From Terriglobia bacterium (lineage in GTDB: Bacteria; Acidobacteriota; Terriglobia; Bryobacterales; Bryobacteraceae): DNA of 64,000 nt. Under the pieces are notes generated by a model that was not told the DNA's origin, made no database searches, and saw only the letters and a list, made by a program, of their open reading frames with translations. The translations under genes were made by a program, and so were the position numbers. The stretch covers positions 28,731 through 92,730 of the forward strand of contig JAJPHS010000032.1 in NCBI GenBank assembly GCA_021325175.1. Direction: 5' to 3'. The first letter of the stretch is position 1; the number at the start of each line of letters is the position of its first letter. Of the stretch, positions 17,261-25,982 are shown one piece after another.

Positions 17261-17625
17261 CTCGGTCCGTTGCGCCGCGTACGAAACTCGTGCTGCATAA
17301 TCTCGATCGCCGCCGTACCGTTTTCGAATCGCACCACGCGGCCGCGCGCCACCAGCTTCAGTCCGCATTTCTGGTCGAGCTGCGCCGGCCAGTTGATCGA
17401 CAGCTCCACGCGGCGGCCCGGCAACAGGATATGTTCCGTCGTAAACAACACCCCCGAGCTCGACATATTCAACGTCTTGCCGCGCGCTTCCTGATCGCCG
17501 TCTTTCTTGTTCAGGACTCGGTAGTGCACGTCTTGCTCGATGGGCATTCGTGTCGAAGCTCTCCGCTCAATACTCTGAGTTGCCTGCCGCGCCTGTCCAT
17601 CCCACGATTGGTTTCGCGTCCTCAT
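17257..17625 (-). CDS. PilZ-domain protein (c-di-GMP binding)
   Basis: It is a small single-domain PilZ protein of 122 residues that probably binds cyclic di-GMP. The two ligand motifs are present: RRASTR (RxxxR type) and NMSSSGVLF (the D/NxSxxG type), separated by about 30 residues. The rest is the expected beta-barrel (GRRVELSINWP, VARGRVVRFENGTAAIEI). I chose ATG 17625; a TTG at 17664 would add 13 residues. Targets of such stand-alone PilZ proteins vary (motility, secretion, polysaccharide). A second PilZ protein lies at 46.9 kb. Confidence 0.88.
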   Translation of the reverse strand: MRTRNQSWDGQARQATQSIERRASTRMPIEQDVHYRVLNKKDGDQEARGKTLNMSSSGVLFTTEHILLPGRRVELSINWPAQLDQKCGLKLVARGRVVRFENGTAAIEIMQHEFRTRRNGPS

Positions 17626-17687
17626 ATGCAACTTGAGAATGCCAATGTAGCCCTTTCGACACAATAGATTTCGAGTCTTATTTACGG

Positions 17688-17703
17688 CGGTACTTCGGTA
17701 CCG
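17688..17703 (+). promoter_or_regulatory. UUCG-tetraloop hairpin before the LigD-polymerase gene
   Basis: CGGTAC-TTCG-GTACCG forms a perfect 6-bp stem with a TTCG loop, the very stable RNA tetraloop, ending 8 bases before the TTG start at 17712. No U-tract follows. It could sit in the 5' leader and limit ribosome access, or be chance. Confidence 0.35.
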
Positions 17704-17711
17704 GCCTTCGC

Positions 17712-18695
17712 TTGGCCCGAATTGGTGGAAAGCTGCTGAAAAAAAACGTGCCGCTCAGACACATCCTCGAAGTGGACGGACGAAGGCTTCAGCTCTCGAA
17801 TCTCGAAAAGGTGCTCTATCCGGAAGCGGGATTCACGAAAGGTCAGGTGATAAATTATTACGTCCGGATTGCGCGAACTATTTTGCCCTATCTAAAAGAT
17901 AGGGCAATAACATTGAAGCGTTACCCAAATGGTGTAATGGCAAAGCACTTCTACGAAAAGGATAAGCCTCGCTACACTCCGCCTTGGGTCGCCACGTTCC
18001 CGGTGCCGCGCAGGGCCGGGGGCGCCGATATCCGCTACATCATGATCAACGATCTGCCGACGTTGGTCTGGTGCGCGAACCTCGCAAATCTCGAGCTTCA
18101 TCCATTTCTCCACCGCGCGCCGGCTATCGACCAGCCCACGGCAATGGTTTTTGATCTGGACCCCGGCGAGAACGCGGACATTCTCGATTGCGGCAGGGTT
18201 GCTTTTTTTCTGAAGGATCTGTTCGCGCAATGGAAGCTGGCGTTGTTTCCGAAGGTCTCCGGCTCGCGCGGGATTCAGGTTTACGTGCCGCTGAACACGA
18301 AAGTGACCTACGAGGTCGTTCGCCCGCTCGCCAAATCGATCGCGGAACACCTCGAACGCGAACATCCGGATCTGGTCATCGCGGAGATGGCGAAAGTTTC
18401 CCGCGCCGGAAAGGTGTTCATCGACTGGAGCCAGAACTCCGATTTCAAAACGACGGTTTCGGTCTACTCGCTCCGCGCCAAGCGTCCGTTTCCCTTCGTT
18501 TCGATGCCGGTCGCCTGGGAAGAGTTGGACCGCGCGCTATCCAAAAAAGATCGCAGAAGCCTCGATTTTTCGCCTGGCGCGGCGCTGGAACGAATCGAAA
18601 CGCTGGGGGATCTGTTCGCGCCAGTTTTAAAACTGAAACAGCGGCTCCCGGCGGACCTGCTCAAGCGTTTTTCCATCGGCAACATCGTCTGTTAA
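17712..18695 (+). CDS. ligD: Stand-alone LigD-type polymerase (primase-polymerase) domain
   Basis: It is a DNA/RNA polymerase of the archaeo-eukaryotic primase superfamily, used in non-homologous end joining. At 327 residues it has only the POL domain; no ligase or phosphoesterase domain is present. Visible motifs are LSNLEKVLYPEAGFTKGQVINYYVRIA, the catalytic metal pair in VFDLDPGE, SGSRGIQVYVPL, and VFIDWSQN with the third acid. The position that is His in Pseudomonas LigD (SGGKGLH) is Gln here; I recall Gln also in some Bacillus LigD proteins. The TTG start lacks a ribosome-binding site. No Ku or ligase is nearby. Confidence 0.88.
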   Translation: MARIGGKLLKKNVPLRHILEVDGRRLQLSNLEKVLYPEAGFTKGQVINYYVRIARTILPYLKDRAITLKRYPNGVMAKHFYEKDKPRYTPPWVATFPVPRRAGGADIRYIMINDLPTLVWCANLANLELHPFLHRAPAIDQPTAMVFDLDPGENADILDCGRVAFFLKDLFAQWKLALFPKVSGSRGIQVYVPLNTKVTYEVVRPLAKSIAEHLEREHPDLVIAEMAKVSRAGKVFIDWSQNSDFKTTVSVYSLRAKRPFPFVSMPVAWEELDRALSKKDRRSLDFSPGAALERIETLGDLFAPVLKLKQRLPADLLKRFSIGNIVC

Positions 18696-18706
18696 AGCCG
18701 CGGCTG

Positions 18707-19498
18707 TCAGGAGGCGCGCAGCAGGACGGCGGTGATATTATCCGGGCCGCCGAGCTCTCGCGCGGCCTGGATCATGGCCTGACACTTCGCTTCCAGCGTC
18801 CCGGAGCTGGCCAGAGTCGCGGCAAGCTGCTGCTCGCTGACCACGCCGTGCAAACCGTCGCTGCACATCAGCACTTCCGTGCCGGGCGCGGGTTTCAGCG
18901 GATAGGTGTGGATGCGCAGATCCTCGGAGACGCCGATCGCCATCGTAAGCACATGCCGCATGGGGTGGGATTTTAAACTTTCCTCGTCGATGCCAAGGCG
19001 ACGGCCGACTTCATTGACCCAGGTCTGATCCTCGGTGATGGTGCGAAGACGGCCGTTTTCGTAAATATAGACACGGCTGTCGCCAACGCTGGCGATCACC
19101 AGCTCCTGGCCGAGATCGAGCGCGGCAACCAAGGTCGTGCCCATTCCTTCCATGGTCGGATCCCGGGAGGCTTGGGTCATTACGCGGCGATTCGCTTCCT
19201 CAAAGGCGCGAACCAGCGTGGCGGCGTCGCGATGGCCGTCGGCCGATTCGACCACCTCGCGAACCGTTTCCGAGGCGAGTTTGGAGGCGTGCTCTCCCGC
19301 GTTGGCGCCGCCCATTCCATCGGCGACCAAATACAAACCTAAAGCGGGAGCAATCAGGAAATAATCTTCGTTATTATTCCGAACACATCCGGGATCGGAT
19401 GCTCCGAACGCCTGAATCATGGGCTTTCCGATTATACCCGGTTCGGCCGCGGAGGAGGCTCCGCCGGCCGGAGTTCGAAAAATATTCCGCAGCTTCAT
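18707..19498 (-). CDS. PP2C-type serine/threonine phosphatase
   Basis: It is a metal-dependent protein phosphatase. The 263-residue protein has all the usual PP2C motifs: CVRNNNEDYF, YLVADGMGGANAGE, GMGTTLVAA, VGDSRVYIYENG with ITEDQTW, a CSDGLHGVV segment and GGPDNITAVLL at the end. The metal-binding aspartates are intact. An N-terminal extension of about 26 residues precedes the domain. Its ATG overlaps the stop of the TPR gene (ATGA), so it is translated in the mqnA-mqnC-TPR unit. A partner kinase is not in the window. Confidence 0.94.
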   Translation of the reverse strand: MKLRNIFRTPAGGASSAAEPGIIGKPMIQAFGASDPGCVRNNNEDYFLIAPALGLYLVADGMGGANAGEHASKLASETVREVVESADGHRDAATLVRAFEEANRRVMTQASRDPTMEGMGTTLVAALDLGQELVIASVGDSRVYIYENGRLRTITEDQTWVNEVGRRLGIDEESLKSHPMRHVLTMAIGVSEDLRIHTYPLKPAPGTEVLMCSDGLHGVVSEQQLAATLASSGTLEAKCQAMIQAARELGGPDNITAVLLRAS

Positions 19499-20688
19499 TG
19501 CGATTTGCCGAGCACCGATTTGAGCTGCCAGTAAGCCCGCTCTTCGTAGACGGTTTTGAGGCGCTCCAGCGCGGAGAGGCGCTCGTCGGCCGGGGCGTGA
19601 TAGCCCTGCTGTTTTAAACAGCGGCCCAGCAGCAGCGTGGCCATCGTGTCTTCCGGATCGTGATTCAGCACGCGCCGGAAATTTTCGGCGGCGGCGGCGA
19701 AATCGCCTTTCTTCCAGAGCGCATAGCCGAGATTAAACTGGTAAAGCGGATCGGCGGGATCTCCTTCGGCGGCTTTCCGGAAATCATCGACGGCTTGCGG
19801 AAGATTGCGGCGGCTTTCGGCGGCGGCCAGGTTGTTCCAAATCTCGCCAATCGGGACCACGGCGGCGATCATCTGAAATTCCTTCTGCGCGCCGGAAAAA
19901 TCGCCGGATTGATAGAGCGCAAGCCCGAGCAAAAATTGCCCTTCACGGTAATGGGGATCTTCCGGCGGAATTTTTTGCAGCCAGTCGGCCGCTTCTTTAT
20001 ATTCTTTCCGGCGGTAATGAATCTGGCCGAGCTGATAACAGGGATGGCTGAAGCGCGGATCAAGCCGCGCGGCTTGCAGGAAAAATCGCTCTTTTTGCGC
20101 CGGATCGCGCGCCAGCAGCCCGCGAACGTAGTTTTCTTCCGCATCGAGACGAATCGGCGCGCGGACGCTGCGAAATTCCGATTCCGGCGGAGCGAGCCGG
20201 GGGGCGAGCATGGCCAGCGCGCGCCAGGCCAGATGGGCCTGAAGCGTCGCCAGATCCTCCAGCGCGCCGCTTTCGGTGAACTCCGGGCTGAGATGCATCT
20301 TGCGCCGGTCCAGAACCCGGGCCGAGATTTTGAGCGATCCGCTCAGGCCCGCGGCCCTGGCGTTATCCTCGGGGGCGAACTCGAAGGTGCCGAAGATCAC
20401 CTGCTCGGCGTCGGTGACGTCGCCGATTTTCATCACCGAAGCCTCGGAAAGCGGCGTCCGGCTGCGCAAGCCGAGACGATGCACGGCGTCTTCGGTCTCA
20501 TCGCGATCGAGCACCAGCAGCCCGCGCGAGCCCAACGATTCGCGAATCGTTTCCGCGATGCTGACGCCAATCCAATCCAGGTTCGGCTGGTCCTTGGAGT
20601 TGTTCCAGAAGGCCAGCACGGCGGTGGTGTCGGCGAACGCCGGCGACACAGCCGCCAGCGCCATCATTGCTGCAATGCGGAGCCTCAT
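19495..20688 (-). CDS. Secreted TPR-repeat protein with N-terminal CsgG/FlgO-like region
   Basis: It is an exported scaffold of unknown role. The 397-residue protein starts with a signal peptide (MRLRIAAMMALAAVSPAFA). Residues about 20-150 (VLAFWNNSKDQPNLDWIGVSIAETIRESL, then VMKIGDVTDAEQVIFG and SARVLDRRK) resemble the FlgO/CsgG-like nucleotide-free domain often placed before TPRs. From about 190 there are at least five TPR-like helix pairs (YQLGQIHYRRKEYKEAADWLQ, FNLGYALWKKGDFAAAAENFR). The start follows a TGATG overlap with mqnC. The full frame extends upstream but the coupling decides this start. Confidence 0.8.
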   Translation of the reverse strand: MRLRIAAMMALAAVSPAFADTTAVLAFWNNSKDQPNLDWIGVSIAETIRESLGSRGLLVLDRDETEDAVHRLGLRSRTPLSEASVMKIGDVTDAEQVIFGTFEFAPEDNARAAGLSGSLKISARVLDRRKMHLSPEFTESGALEDLATLQAHLAWRALAMLAPRLAPPESEFRSVRAPIRLDAEENYVRGLLARDPAQKERFFLQAARLDPRFSHPCYQLGQIHYRRKEYKEAADWLQKIPPEDPHYREGQFLLGLALYQSGDFSGAQKEFQMIAAVVPIGEIWNNLAAAESRRNLPQAVDDFRKAAEGDPADPLYQFNLGYALWKKGDFAAAAENFRRVLNHDPEDTMATLLLGRCLKQQGYHAPADERLSALERLKTVYEERAYWQLKSVLGKSQ

Positions 20689-21719
20689 CAATTCAGAAAA
20701 TAGGTGCGATACAACGTGTCCCGCTGTTTGGGAATGAATCCGGCGCCGCGAATCAGCCGGCGCAGCTCTTCTTCGGTGGCGCGATGATGCGTGCCCGCCG
20801 CGCTCACGACATTTTCCTCGATCATGATGGAGCCCACGTCGTTGCCGCCAAAGCGCAGCCCGAGCTGGCACGTCTTCAATCCCGGAGTAACCCAGGAAGA
20901 CTGAATATTCAGGATGTTTTCCAGATACACGCGGGAAAGCGCGAGCATTTTCAAATACTCGACGGCGGTCGCTTCTTCCTTGACGAAGCGGCCGAGCGAG
21001 GTGTTCTCGCGTTGAAAGCTCCAGGGAATGAACGCCGTGAATCCGCCGGTATCTTCCTGGATTTGCCGCACGATCTCGAAATGATTCATTCGCTGCTCGA
21101 TCGTTTCGCCGGCGCCGAACATCATGGTCGCGGTGGAGCGCAGGCCGAGCGAGTGGCAGGCGCGATGCACTTCAATCCAATCGTTCACCGAGGATTTCAG
21201 GCGGCTGATGCGATGGCGGACTTCGTCGTCTAAAATTTCGGCGCCGCCCCCCGGCAGCGAATCGAGCCCCGCATCGCGCAGCCGGGCCAGCGTGTCGCGG
21301 ATGCTCAGATCGCTGACTTTGGCGATGTTGACGATTTCCGGCGCGGAAAAACAGTGGCACCAGATATTGAATCGCTGCTTGATGGAGCGCAGCAGATCCT
21401 CGTACCATTCGATTTTCAGATCCGGATGCAGGCCGCCCTGCATCAGAATGCCGGTGCCGCCCAGATCGATGGTCTCCTGGATCTTCTCGAAAATCACTTC
21501 CTTTGGATGCACGTAGCCTTCGGCGTGCCCAATGGGACGATAAAATGCGCAAAAACTGCAATATTCAGTGCAAAAATTGGTGTAATTGATGTTCCGGTCG
21601 ATGATATAGCTGACCACGCCTTCCGGGTGCAGCTTGCGGCGCACCTCGTCCGCGGCCATGCCGATTTCGAGCAGATTATCCGAGTTGTAAAGATCGATCG
21701 CCTGCGCGCGGGAGATCAT
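20688..21719 (-). CDS. mqnC: Cyclic dehypoxanthinyl futalosine synthase
   Basis: It is a radical-SAM enzyme of the futalosine menaquinone pathway that cyclises dehypoxanthine futalosine. The 343-residue protein has the radical-SAM cluster motif CTEYCSFC near residues 53-60 (in YTNFCTEYCSFCAFYR), GGTGILMQGGLHPDL, and the C-terminal SWVTPGLKTCQLGLRFGGND typical of MqnC/MqnE/CofH-like enzymes. It starts at ATG 21719, overlapping the mqnA stop (ATGA). With mqnA it commits this organism to futalosine menaquinone; mqnB, mqnD and mqnE are elsewhere. Menaquinone is the likely electron acceptor of the formate dehydrogenase above. Confidence 0.94.
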   Translation of the reverse strand: MISRAQAIDLYNSDNLLEIGMAADEVRRKLHPEGVVSYIIDRNINYTNFCTEYCSFCAFYRPIGHAEGYVHPKEVIFEKIQETIDLGGTGILMQGGLHPDLKIEWYEDLLRSIKQRFNIWCHCFSAPEIVNIAKVSDLSIRDTLARLRDAGLDSLPGGGAEILDDEVRHRISRLKSSVNDWIEVHRACHSLGLRSTATMMFGAGETIEQRMNHFEIVRQIQEDTGGFTAFIPWSFQRENTSLGRFVKEEATAVEYLKMLALSRVYLENILNIQSSWVTPGLKTCQLGLRFGGNDVGSIMIEENVVSAAGTHHRATEEELRRLIRGAGFIPKQRDTLYRTYFLN

Positions 21720-22504
21720 AACGCAACCGCCTGCCTTTCCAGTTTGGATGCCCGTTCGAGATAAAGCTCCAGCCCGCGATAATCGCGCTCGCCTAATTCG
21801 AAGGCGATGTGCTCGGTAAGATATTTTCGCACCAGCGATTCGGGAAAATTTCGCGCGTCCGATTCCTCGCGGACAATTTCGTCGAGGTGGGCCAGACCGT
21901 AGCGGCACGAATCGATAAAAGCTTTCTCGTAAGCCGGTTGAATCATTTCCTTGCGGCCGGACCATAGGGCGAAGACCATCGGCAGACCGGTGAGCCCGGT
22001 CCACTCGCGGCCGAGATCGAGGGTTTCAAAGGGAAGCGTCGCGGGATCGACGCGCAGCGCCGCATCGCCGATGAGCAGCGCGGCGTCGGCCTCGCCGAGC
22101 ATCGAAGGAAGATCGGCGAAACGCGAGATGAGCGCGGGGCGGACGCCGAACTTTTCTTCCAGGATGATGCGCGAAAGAACTACCGAGGTGCGCGAGCCGG
22201 AATCGGTGGCGAGCGTGCGAATTGCGCGCAGCGGCGTTTTCGAAATCAGCAGGATGCTGCGAACCGCGCCGCGGCAGGCGATTCCGGCGCCGCGAAAGTA
22301 TTCGAGCCGCTGGCGCTGCATCTCGATGGCCGGAACGATGCCGATATCGGCTTCTCCGCTGGCAAGCTGATCGGCGCAGATCGAGGGCAGCGCGAATTGA
22401 AGATCGAAAATTCCGCGCTGTTCGCCTTTCAACATTCCCCAGACCAGCGGAACGGTATTGAGGTAGCTGACGGCGCAGACGCGAGGTAGCCGGTTTGTGG
22501 TCAA
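21716..22504 (-). CDS. mqnA: Chorismate dehydratase
   Basis: It catalyses the first step of the futalosine pathway, chorismate to 3-enolpyruvylbenzoate. The 262-residue protein has the periplasmic-binding-protein-like fold seen in MqnA, with VCAVSYLNTVPLVWGM at the N-terminus, GEADIGIVPAIEMQR, TDSGSRTSVVLSRIIL, LLIGDAALR and LGREWTGLTGLPMVFALW. The start is a TTG at 22504, supported by TAAAAT six bases upstream and the absence of any other in-frame start before SYLNT. It overlaps mqnC by 4 bases. Confidence 0.93.
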   Translation of the reverse strand: MTTNRLPRVCAVSYLNTVPLVWGMLKGEQRGIFDLQFALPSICADQLASGEADIGIVPAIEMQRQRLEYFRGAGIACRGAVRSILLISKTPLRAIRTLATDSGSRTSVVLSRIILEEKFGVRPALISRFADLPSMLGEADAALLIGDAALRVDPATLPFETLDLGREWTGLTGLPMVFALWSGRKEMIQPAYEKAFIDSCRYGLAHLDEIVREESDARNFPESLVRKYLTEHIAFELGERDYRGLELYLERASKLERQAVAL

Positions 22505-22510
22505 AGCAAC

Positions 22511-22520
22511 ATTTTACAAT
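22511..22520. promoter_or_regulatory. Overlapping divergent -10-like elements of mqnA and a lipoprotein gene
   Basis: The 10 bases ATTTTACAAT contain TAAAAT on the minus strand (6 bases before the mqnA TTG) and TACAAT on the plus strand (8 bases before the ATG at 22529). The two hexamers overlap by 2 bases, so the two genes would compete for polymerase at one melting site, in a 24-base intergenic gap. Confidence 0.5.
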
Positions 22521-22528
22521 GACGGCAG

Positions 22529-23455
22529 ATGATCGCACATATAAACCGCGGGCATAAACGCCGGGGCTTGTTCGCTACGGTTTTGATCGTTGCGCTGGCC
22601 GGATGCGGCTCAAAGGCGCCGTCGAGCGTGAAAATCGACGCGTCGATCGAGACGCTGGTGCCGGCCGATACGATCCTGCTGGTCGGCACAAGGCTCGAAT
22701 CGCTGCTCAAGACTCCGCTTTATCAGCGGAATTTCGCCAACCGGCAGCTTCCGCAAGTGGAGGAGTTCGCCCGTCGGACCGGCATCGATCCACGCAAGGA
22801 CCTGTGGGAACTGCTCTATGCATCGAACGGCGGCACGGGTGTTTTGCTGGCGCGCGGCAAATTCGCCGACGAAATGATGGAGCCGAATTTCGAGCGCCAG
22901 GGCGTGGCGCGGTCGAGCTACAAGGGTTTTAATTTTTATGGCAACGGAGGCGAAGCGGTGGCGCTGTTCAGCCCCACGGTGGCGGCGGCGGGCGAAGTCG
23001 ACGCGCTGCACAAGCTGATCGATGAGCGGGGCAGGTCGGCGGGACCGCCGGCGGCGCTGGCGGCGAAGTTGAAGCAGATCCCGGCCGCGGCGCAGTTTTG
23101 GGCCGCCTACGCGGGCGGATCGATTCACCTGCCGTTTAAAGATGGAACGTTGTTGGGAAATTTAAATAAGCTGGTGGCTTCGGTGCAGTCGGGTTTTTTC
23201 TCGTTCGACCTGAACTCGGGACTGAACGGACTGGCGCAGGCCGACTGCGCGACGGATCAGGATGCCGAACAGGTTGCCGGCGCGGTTCGCGCGCTGATCG
23301 GCATCGGCCGGTTGAGCGTGCCCAAGGACCATCCGGAACTGGCCGGAATGTATGACACGATCCGCGTAAGCCCGGAGGAGCGGCGGGTAAACCTTTCGAT
23401 CGCGGTTCCGGAGGCGATGGTGGATCAATTCCTGGGGATATGGCTCCGGCCGTAA
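22529..23455 (+). CDS. Lipoprotein of unknown function
   Basis: I do not recognise the family. The 308-residue protein has a lipoprotein signal ending in the lipobox LAGC (GLFATVLIVALAGCGSK), so it is probably anchored to the outer or inner membrane. The mature part has ADTILLVGTRLESLLKTPLYQ and DPRKDLWELLYASNGGTGVLLARGKF, and a tail with VSPEERRVNLSIAVPEAMVDQFLGIW. Such DUF3352-like architectures (a repeated fold judging values per object) are possible but not certain. It is divergent from mqnA and followed 42 bases later by the ADOP permease. Confidence 0.75.
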   Translation: MIAHINRGHKRRGLFATVLIVALAGCGSKAPSSVKIDASIETLVPADTILLVGTRLESLLKTPLYQRNFANRQLPQVEEFARRTGIDPRKDLWELLYASNGGTGVLLARGKFADEMMEPNFERQGVARSSYKGFNFYGNGGEAVALFSPTVAAAGEVDALHKLIDERGRSAGPPAALAAKLKQIPAAAQFWAAYAGGSIHLPFKDGTLLGNLNKLVASVQSGFFSFDLNSGLNGLAQADCATDQDAEQVAGAVRALIGIGRLSVPKDHPELAGMYDTIRVSPEERRVNLSIAVPEAMVDQFLGIWLRP

Positions 23456-23497
23456 AATTTCTGCGAACCGCCGCGCGCGAATTTCGTCTCTTTAGCG

Positions 23498-25930
23498 ATG
23501 GCCGAACTGCGACACGCTTTTCGGATACTGGCCCGCGCGCCGGGATTCACCGCAATCGTGATTTTGATTCTGGCCGTGGGAATCGGCGCGAATACGGCGA
23601 TGTTCAGCTTGATCGATGGAGTGTTGCTCCGGCCGCTGCCGTTTCCCGATTCGGACCGGTTGTACGCGGTGCAGGAACATATCGAGCGCATTCAGGGCCT
23701 GCCGTCCGCGCTGCCGGTCTCGGCGATGCATTTTCGCGAATGGCGTAAACGCTGGACGGCGGGGGAGCAGATCGCGCTATTCAACATCCGCACCGCGAGC
23801 CTGACGACGGGAGGCGAGCCGCGGCAAATCGTGCTGGCGCGGGCCTCCGCGACGCTATTTCCGCTGCTCGGGGTCGAGCCCCAGATCGGGAGAAATTTTC
23901 TTCCGGAAGAAGATGCGCCAGGCCGCGATGAGGTGGCGCTGATCACGGACCGGTTGTGGCGGGAACGGTTTCACGCCGATCCGAAAATCCTCGGCGGGAA
24001 AATTTTAATTGACGATGTGCCGTATCAGGTGGCCGGCGTGCTGCCGCCGGGATTGGTGGTTCCCAAGGTCAGCGAGCTTCTGGGGATACGCTACGGCGAG
24101 CAGGATCCGGATGTCTGGAAGCCGTTCGCGATGCGCGATCAGGAGCTTTCCGCGATGGGCGATTTCAATTTCGCGTGTCTGGCGAAACTGAGGCCGGGAA
24201 TTTCGCGCGATCAGGCGCTAGCGGAGCTGGACTCGATTCAAGGCTCGATCGTGAAGGAGTTCGTTCATGAAGACGTCGATCTGCGGGCGATGCTGGCGCC
24301 CTTGCAGGCACAGATCAGCGGGCGATCGCGCGCGGGATTGCTGCTGTTGATGGGCGCGGTCGGCGCGGTGTTGCTGATCGTGTGCGTCAATGTCGCCAAT
24401 TTATTGCTGGCGCGATCGGCATCGCGGCGGCGGGAGTTCGCGGTTCGCGCGGCGCTGGGGGCGAGCTCGGCGCGGCTGGCGCGGCAGATAATGACCGAAA
24501 GCTTTCTGCTGGCGGCCGCGGGAGGCGTCTTGGGAATTGCCTTCGCCTATGAGGCGCTGCGGGTGATTGTAGCTTCGGCGCCGATCGACCTGCCGCGCGT
24601 GAACGCGATTCATATCGATATTCGCGTGCTGGCGGCGGCGGCGGCGCTGACGATCGGCTCGGCGATTCTGTTCGGGCTGATTCCGGCGCTACGCGAAGCG
24701 CGCTCCGACCCGCAGGATTCGTTGAAAGCGGGCGGCCGAAGCGCGACCGAAGCGCGGCGGGGATCGCGGCTGCGATCGACGCTGGTGATGGCCGAGGTCG
24801 CGCTGAGCACGCTGCCGCTGATGGGCGCCGGATTGCTGCTGGCGAGCTTTGTCAAATTGATGCACGTCGATCGGGGTTTTGAAGTGGAGCGAATCACCAC
24901 GGTCGATTTAAGCTTTCCACTCGCGCGATATCCCGATCTGAGGCATCGCGCGGATTTTTTGAAAAAACTGCTGGAAAACGTAGCCGCCATTCCGGGCGTA
25001 ACCAGCGCGGCGGTGACCAACATCCTGCCGCTCGCCTCGCAGGGCAGCAACAATATTCTGACGGCGGATGGAACGACGCTGCCCGATTTTCTGCGGCCGA
25101 TCGCGGATTTCCGGCTGATCAGCGAGGGTTATTTCCGAACCATGAGCATTCCGCTGCTGGCGGGCCGCGCCTTTGAACCGGCCGATCGCGATCGTAAAGT
25201 GGCCATCGTTTCGGCGGAAACGGCGCAGCGCGTCTGGCCGGGAGAAAATCCGCTGGGCCGGAAATTTCATTTGGGCGATTTCGACGCGCCGCTGCTCGAA
25301 GTGGTCGGGGTGGTGACGGGGGTGCGAGAATCGTCATTGCAGCAGGCGCCCCCGCTGACCGTTTATATCCCGTATTGGCAGAGAAACCAGGGGCAGTTTT
25401 CGCTGGCGGTGCGCGCCGCGATGGACCCGGCGCGCGTTTCCAACGCGGTCCGCCAGGAAATTCGCAAGCTGGATCCGGAGATGCCGGTGCCAGCGTTTCG
25501 CAGCATGCGGCAGATCGTCTCCGAGTCGGTGGCGCAGCGCCAGTTTCAATTGATGCTGGTGCTGCTGTTCGCGGGCGCCGGACTGGTTCTGGCGGGCCTG
25601 GGAGTTTACGGCGTGGTTTCCTATTCGGTGGAGCAGCGGCGCGGCGAGATGGGCATTCGCATGGCGCTGGGCGCGACCGGCTCCGGATTGCGGATGATGG
25701 TGCTGCGGCAGGGTCTGGCGCCGGTGGCCGCGGGGCTGGTGATTGGCGTCGCGGCGGCGGCGGCGATCGGCAGAGTGCTGCAAGGAATGCTGTTTGGAGT
25801 GAGATTCGCCGATCCGTTGACGATCGCGGGCGTCGCGGCGGTGCTGCTGGCGACCGCTTCGGCGGCGTGCTATCTGCCGGCGGCGCGGGCCACGCGCGCG
25901 GACCCGTTAAGCGCGCTGCGCTATGAATGA
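23498..25930 (+). CDS. ADOP-family (acidobacterial duplicated orphan permease) ABC permease
   Basis: It is a MacB/FtsX-type membrane protein without a neighbouring ATPase. The 810-residue protein has two copies of the MacB periplasmic core plus FtsX unit: the first from AELRHAFRILARAPGFTAIVILILAVGIGANTAMFSLIDG with three helices around residues 275-400, the second from about 430 (RSTLVMAEVALSTLPLMGAGLLL) to the C-terminal helices (VYGVVSYSVEQRRGEMGIRMALGA). That duplicated layout and size define the ADOP family, expanded in Acidobacteriota. The transported compound is unknown; relatives export lipids, toxins or peptides. Confidence 0.92.
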   Translation: MAELRHAFRILARAPGFTAIVILILAVGIGANTAMFSLIDGVLLRPLPFPDSDRLYAVQEHIERIQGLPSALPVSAMHFREWRKRWTAGEQIALFNIRTASLTTGGEPRQIVLARASATLFPLLGVEPQIGRNFLPEEDAPGRDEVALITDRLWRERFHADPKILGGKILIDDVPYQVAGVLPPGLVVPKVSELLGIRYGEQDPDVWKPFAMRDQELSAMGDFNFACLAKLRPGISRDQALAELDSIQGSIVKEFVHEDVDLRAMLAPLQAQISGRSRAGLLLLMGAVGAVLLIVCVNVANLLLARSASRRREFAVRAALGASSARLARQIMTESFLLAAAGGVLGIAFAYEALRVIVASAPIDLPRVNAIHIDIRVLAAAAALTIGSAILFGLIPALREARSDPQDSLKAGGRSATEARRGSRLRSTLVMAEVALSTLPLMGAGLLLASFVKLMHVDRGFEVERITTVDLSFPLARYPDLRHRADFLKKLLENVAAIPGVTSAAVTNILPLASQGSNNILTADGTTLPDFLRPIADFRLISEGYFRTMSIPLLAGRAFEPADRDRKVAIVSAETAQRVWPGENPLGRKFHLGDFDAPLLEVVGVVTGVRESSLQQAPPLTVYIPYWQRNQGQFSLAVRAAMDPARVSNAVRQEIRKLDPEMPVPAFRSMRQIVSESVAQRQFQLMLVLLFAGAGLVLAGLGVYGVVSYSVEQRRGEMGIRMALGATGSGLRMMVLRQGLAPVAAGLVIGVAAAAAIGRVLQGMLFGVRFADPLTIAGVAAVLLATASAACYLPAARATRADPLSALRYE

Positions 25931-25967
25931 TGGTCGGCGCTTGATCGGCTTGGGGATGCCGATCTGG

Positions 25968-25973
25968 TAACAT
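25968..25973 (+). promoter_or_regulatory. -10-like hexamer of purQ
   Basis: TAACAT ends 9 bases before the purQ ATG at 25983. It would drive the purQ-purL-purF operon with a transcript of almost no leader. No purine riboswitch fits in the 52 bases available. Confidence 0.4.
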
Positions 25974-25982
25974 GAAGTGTCC

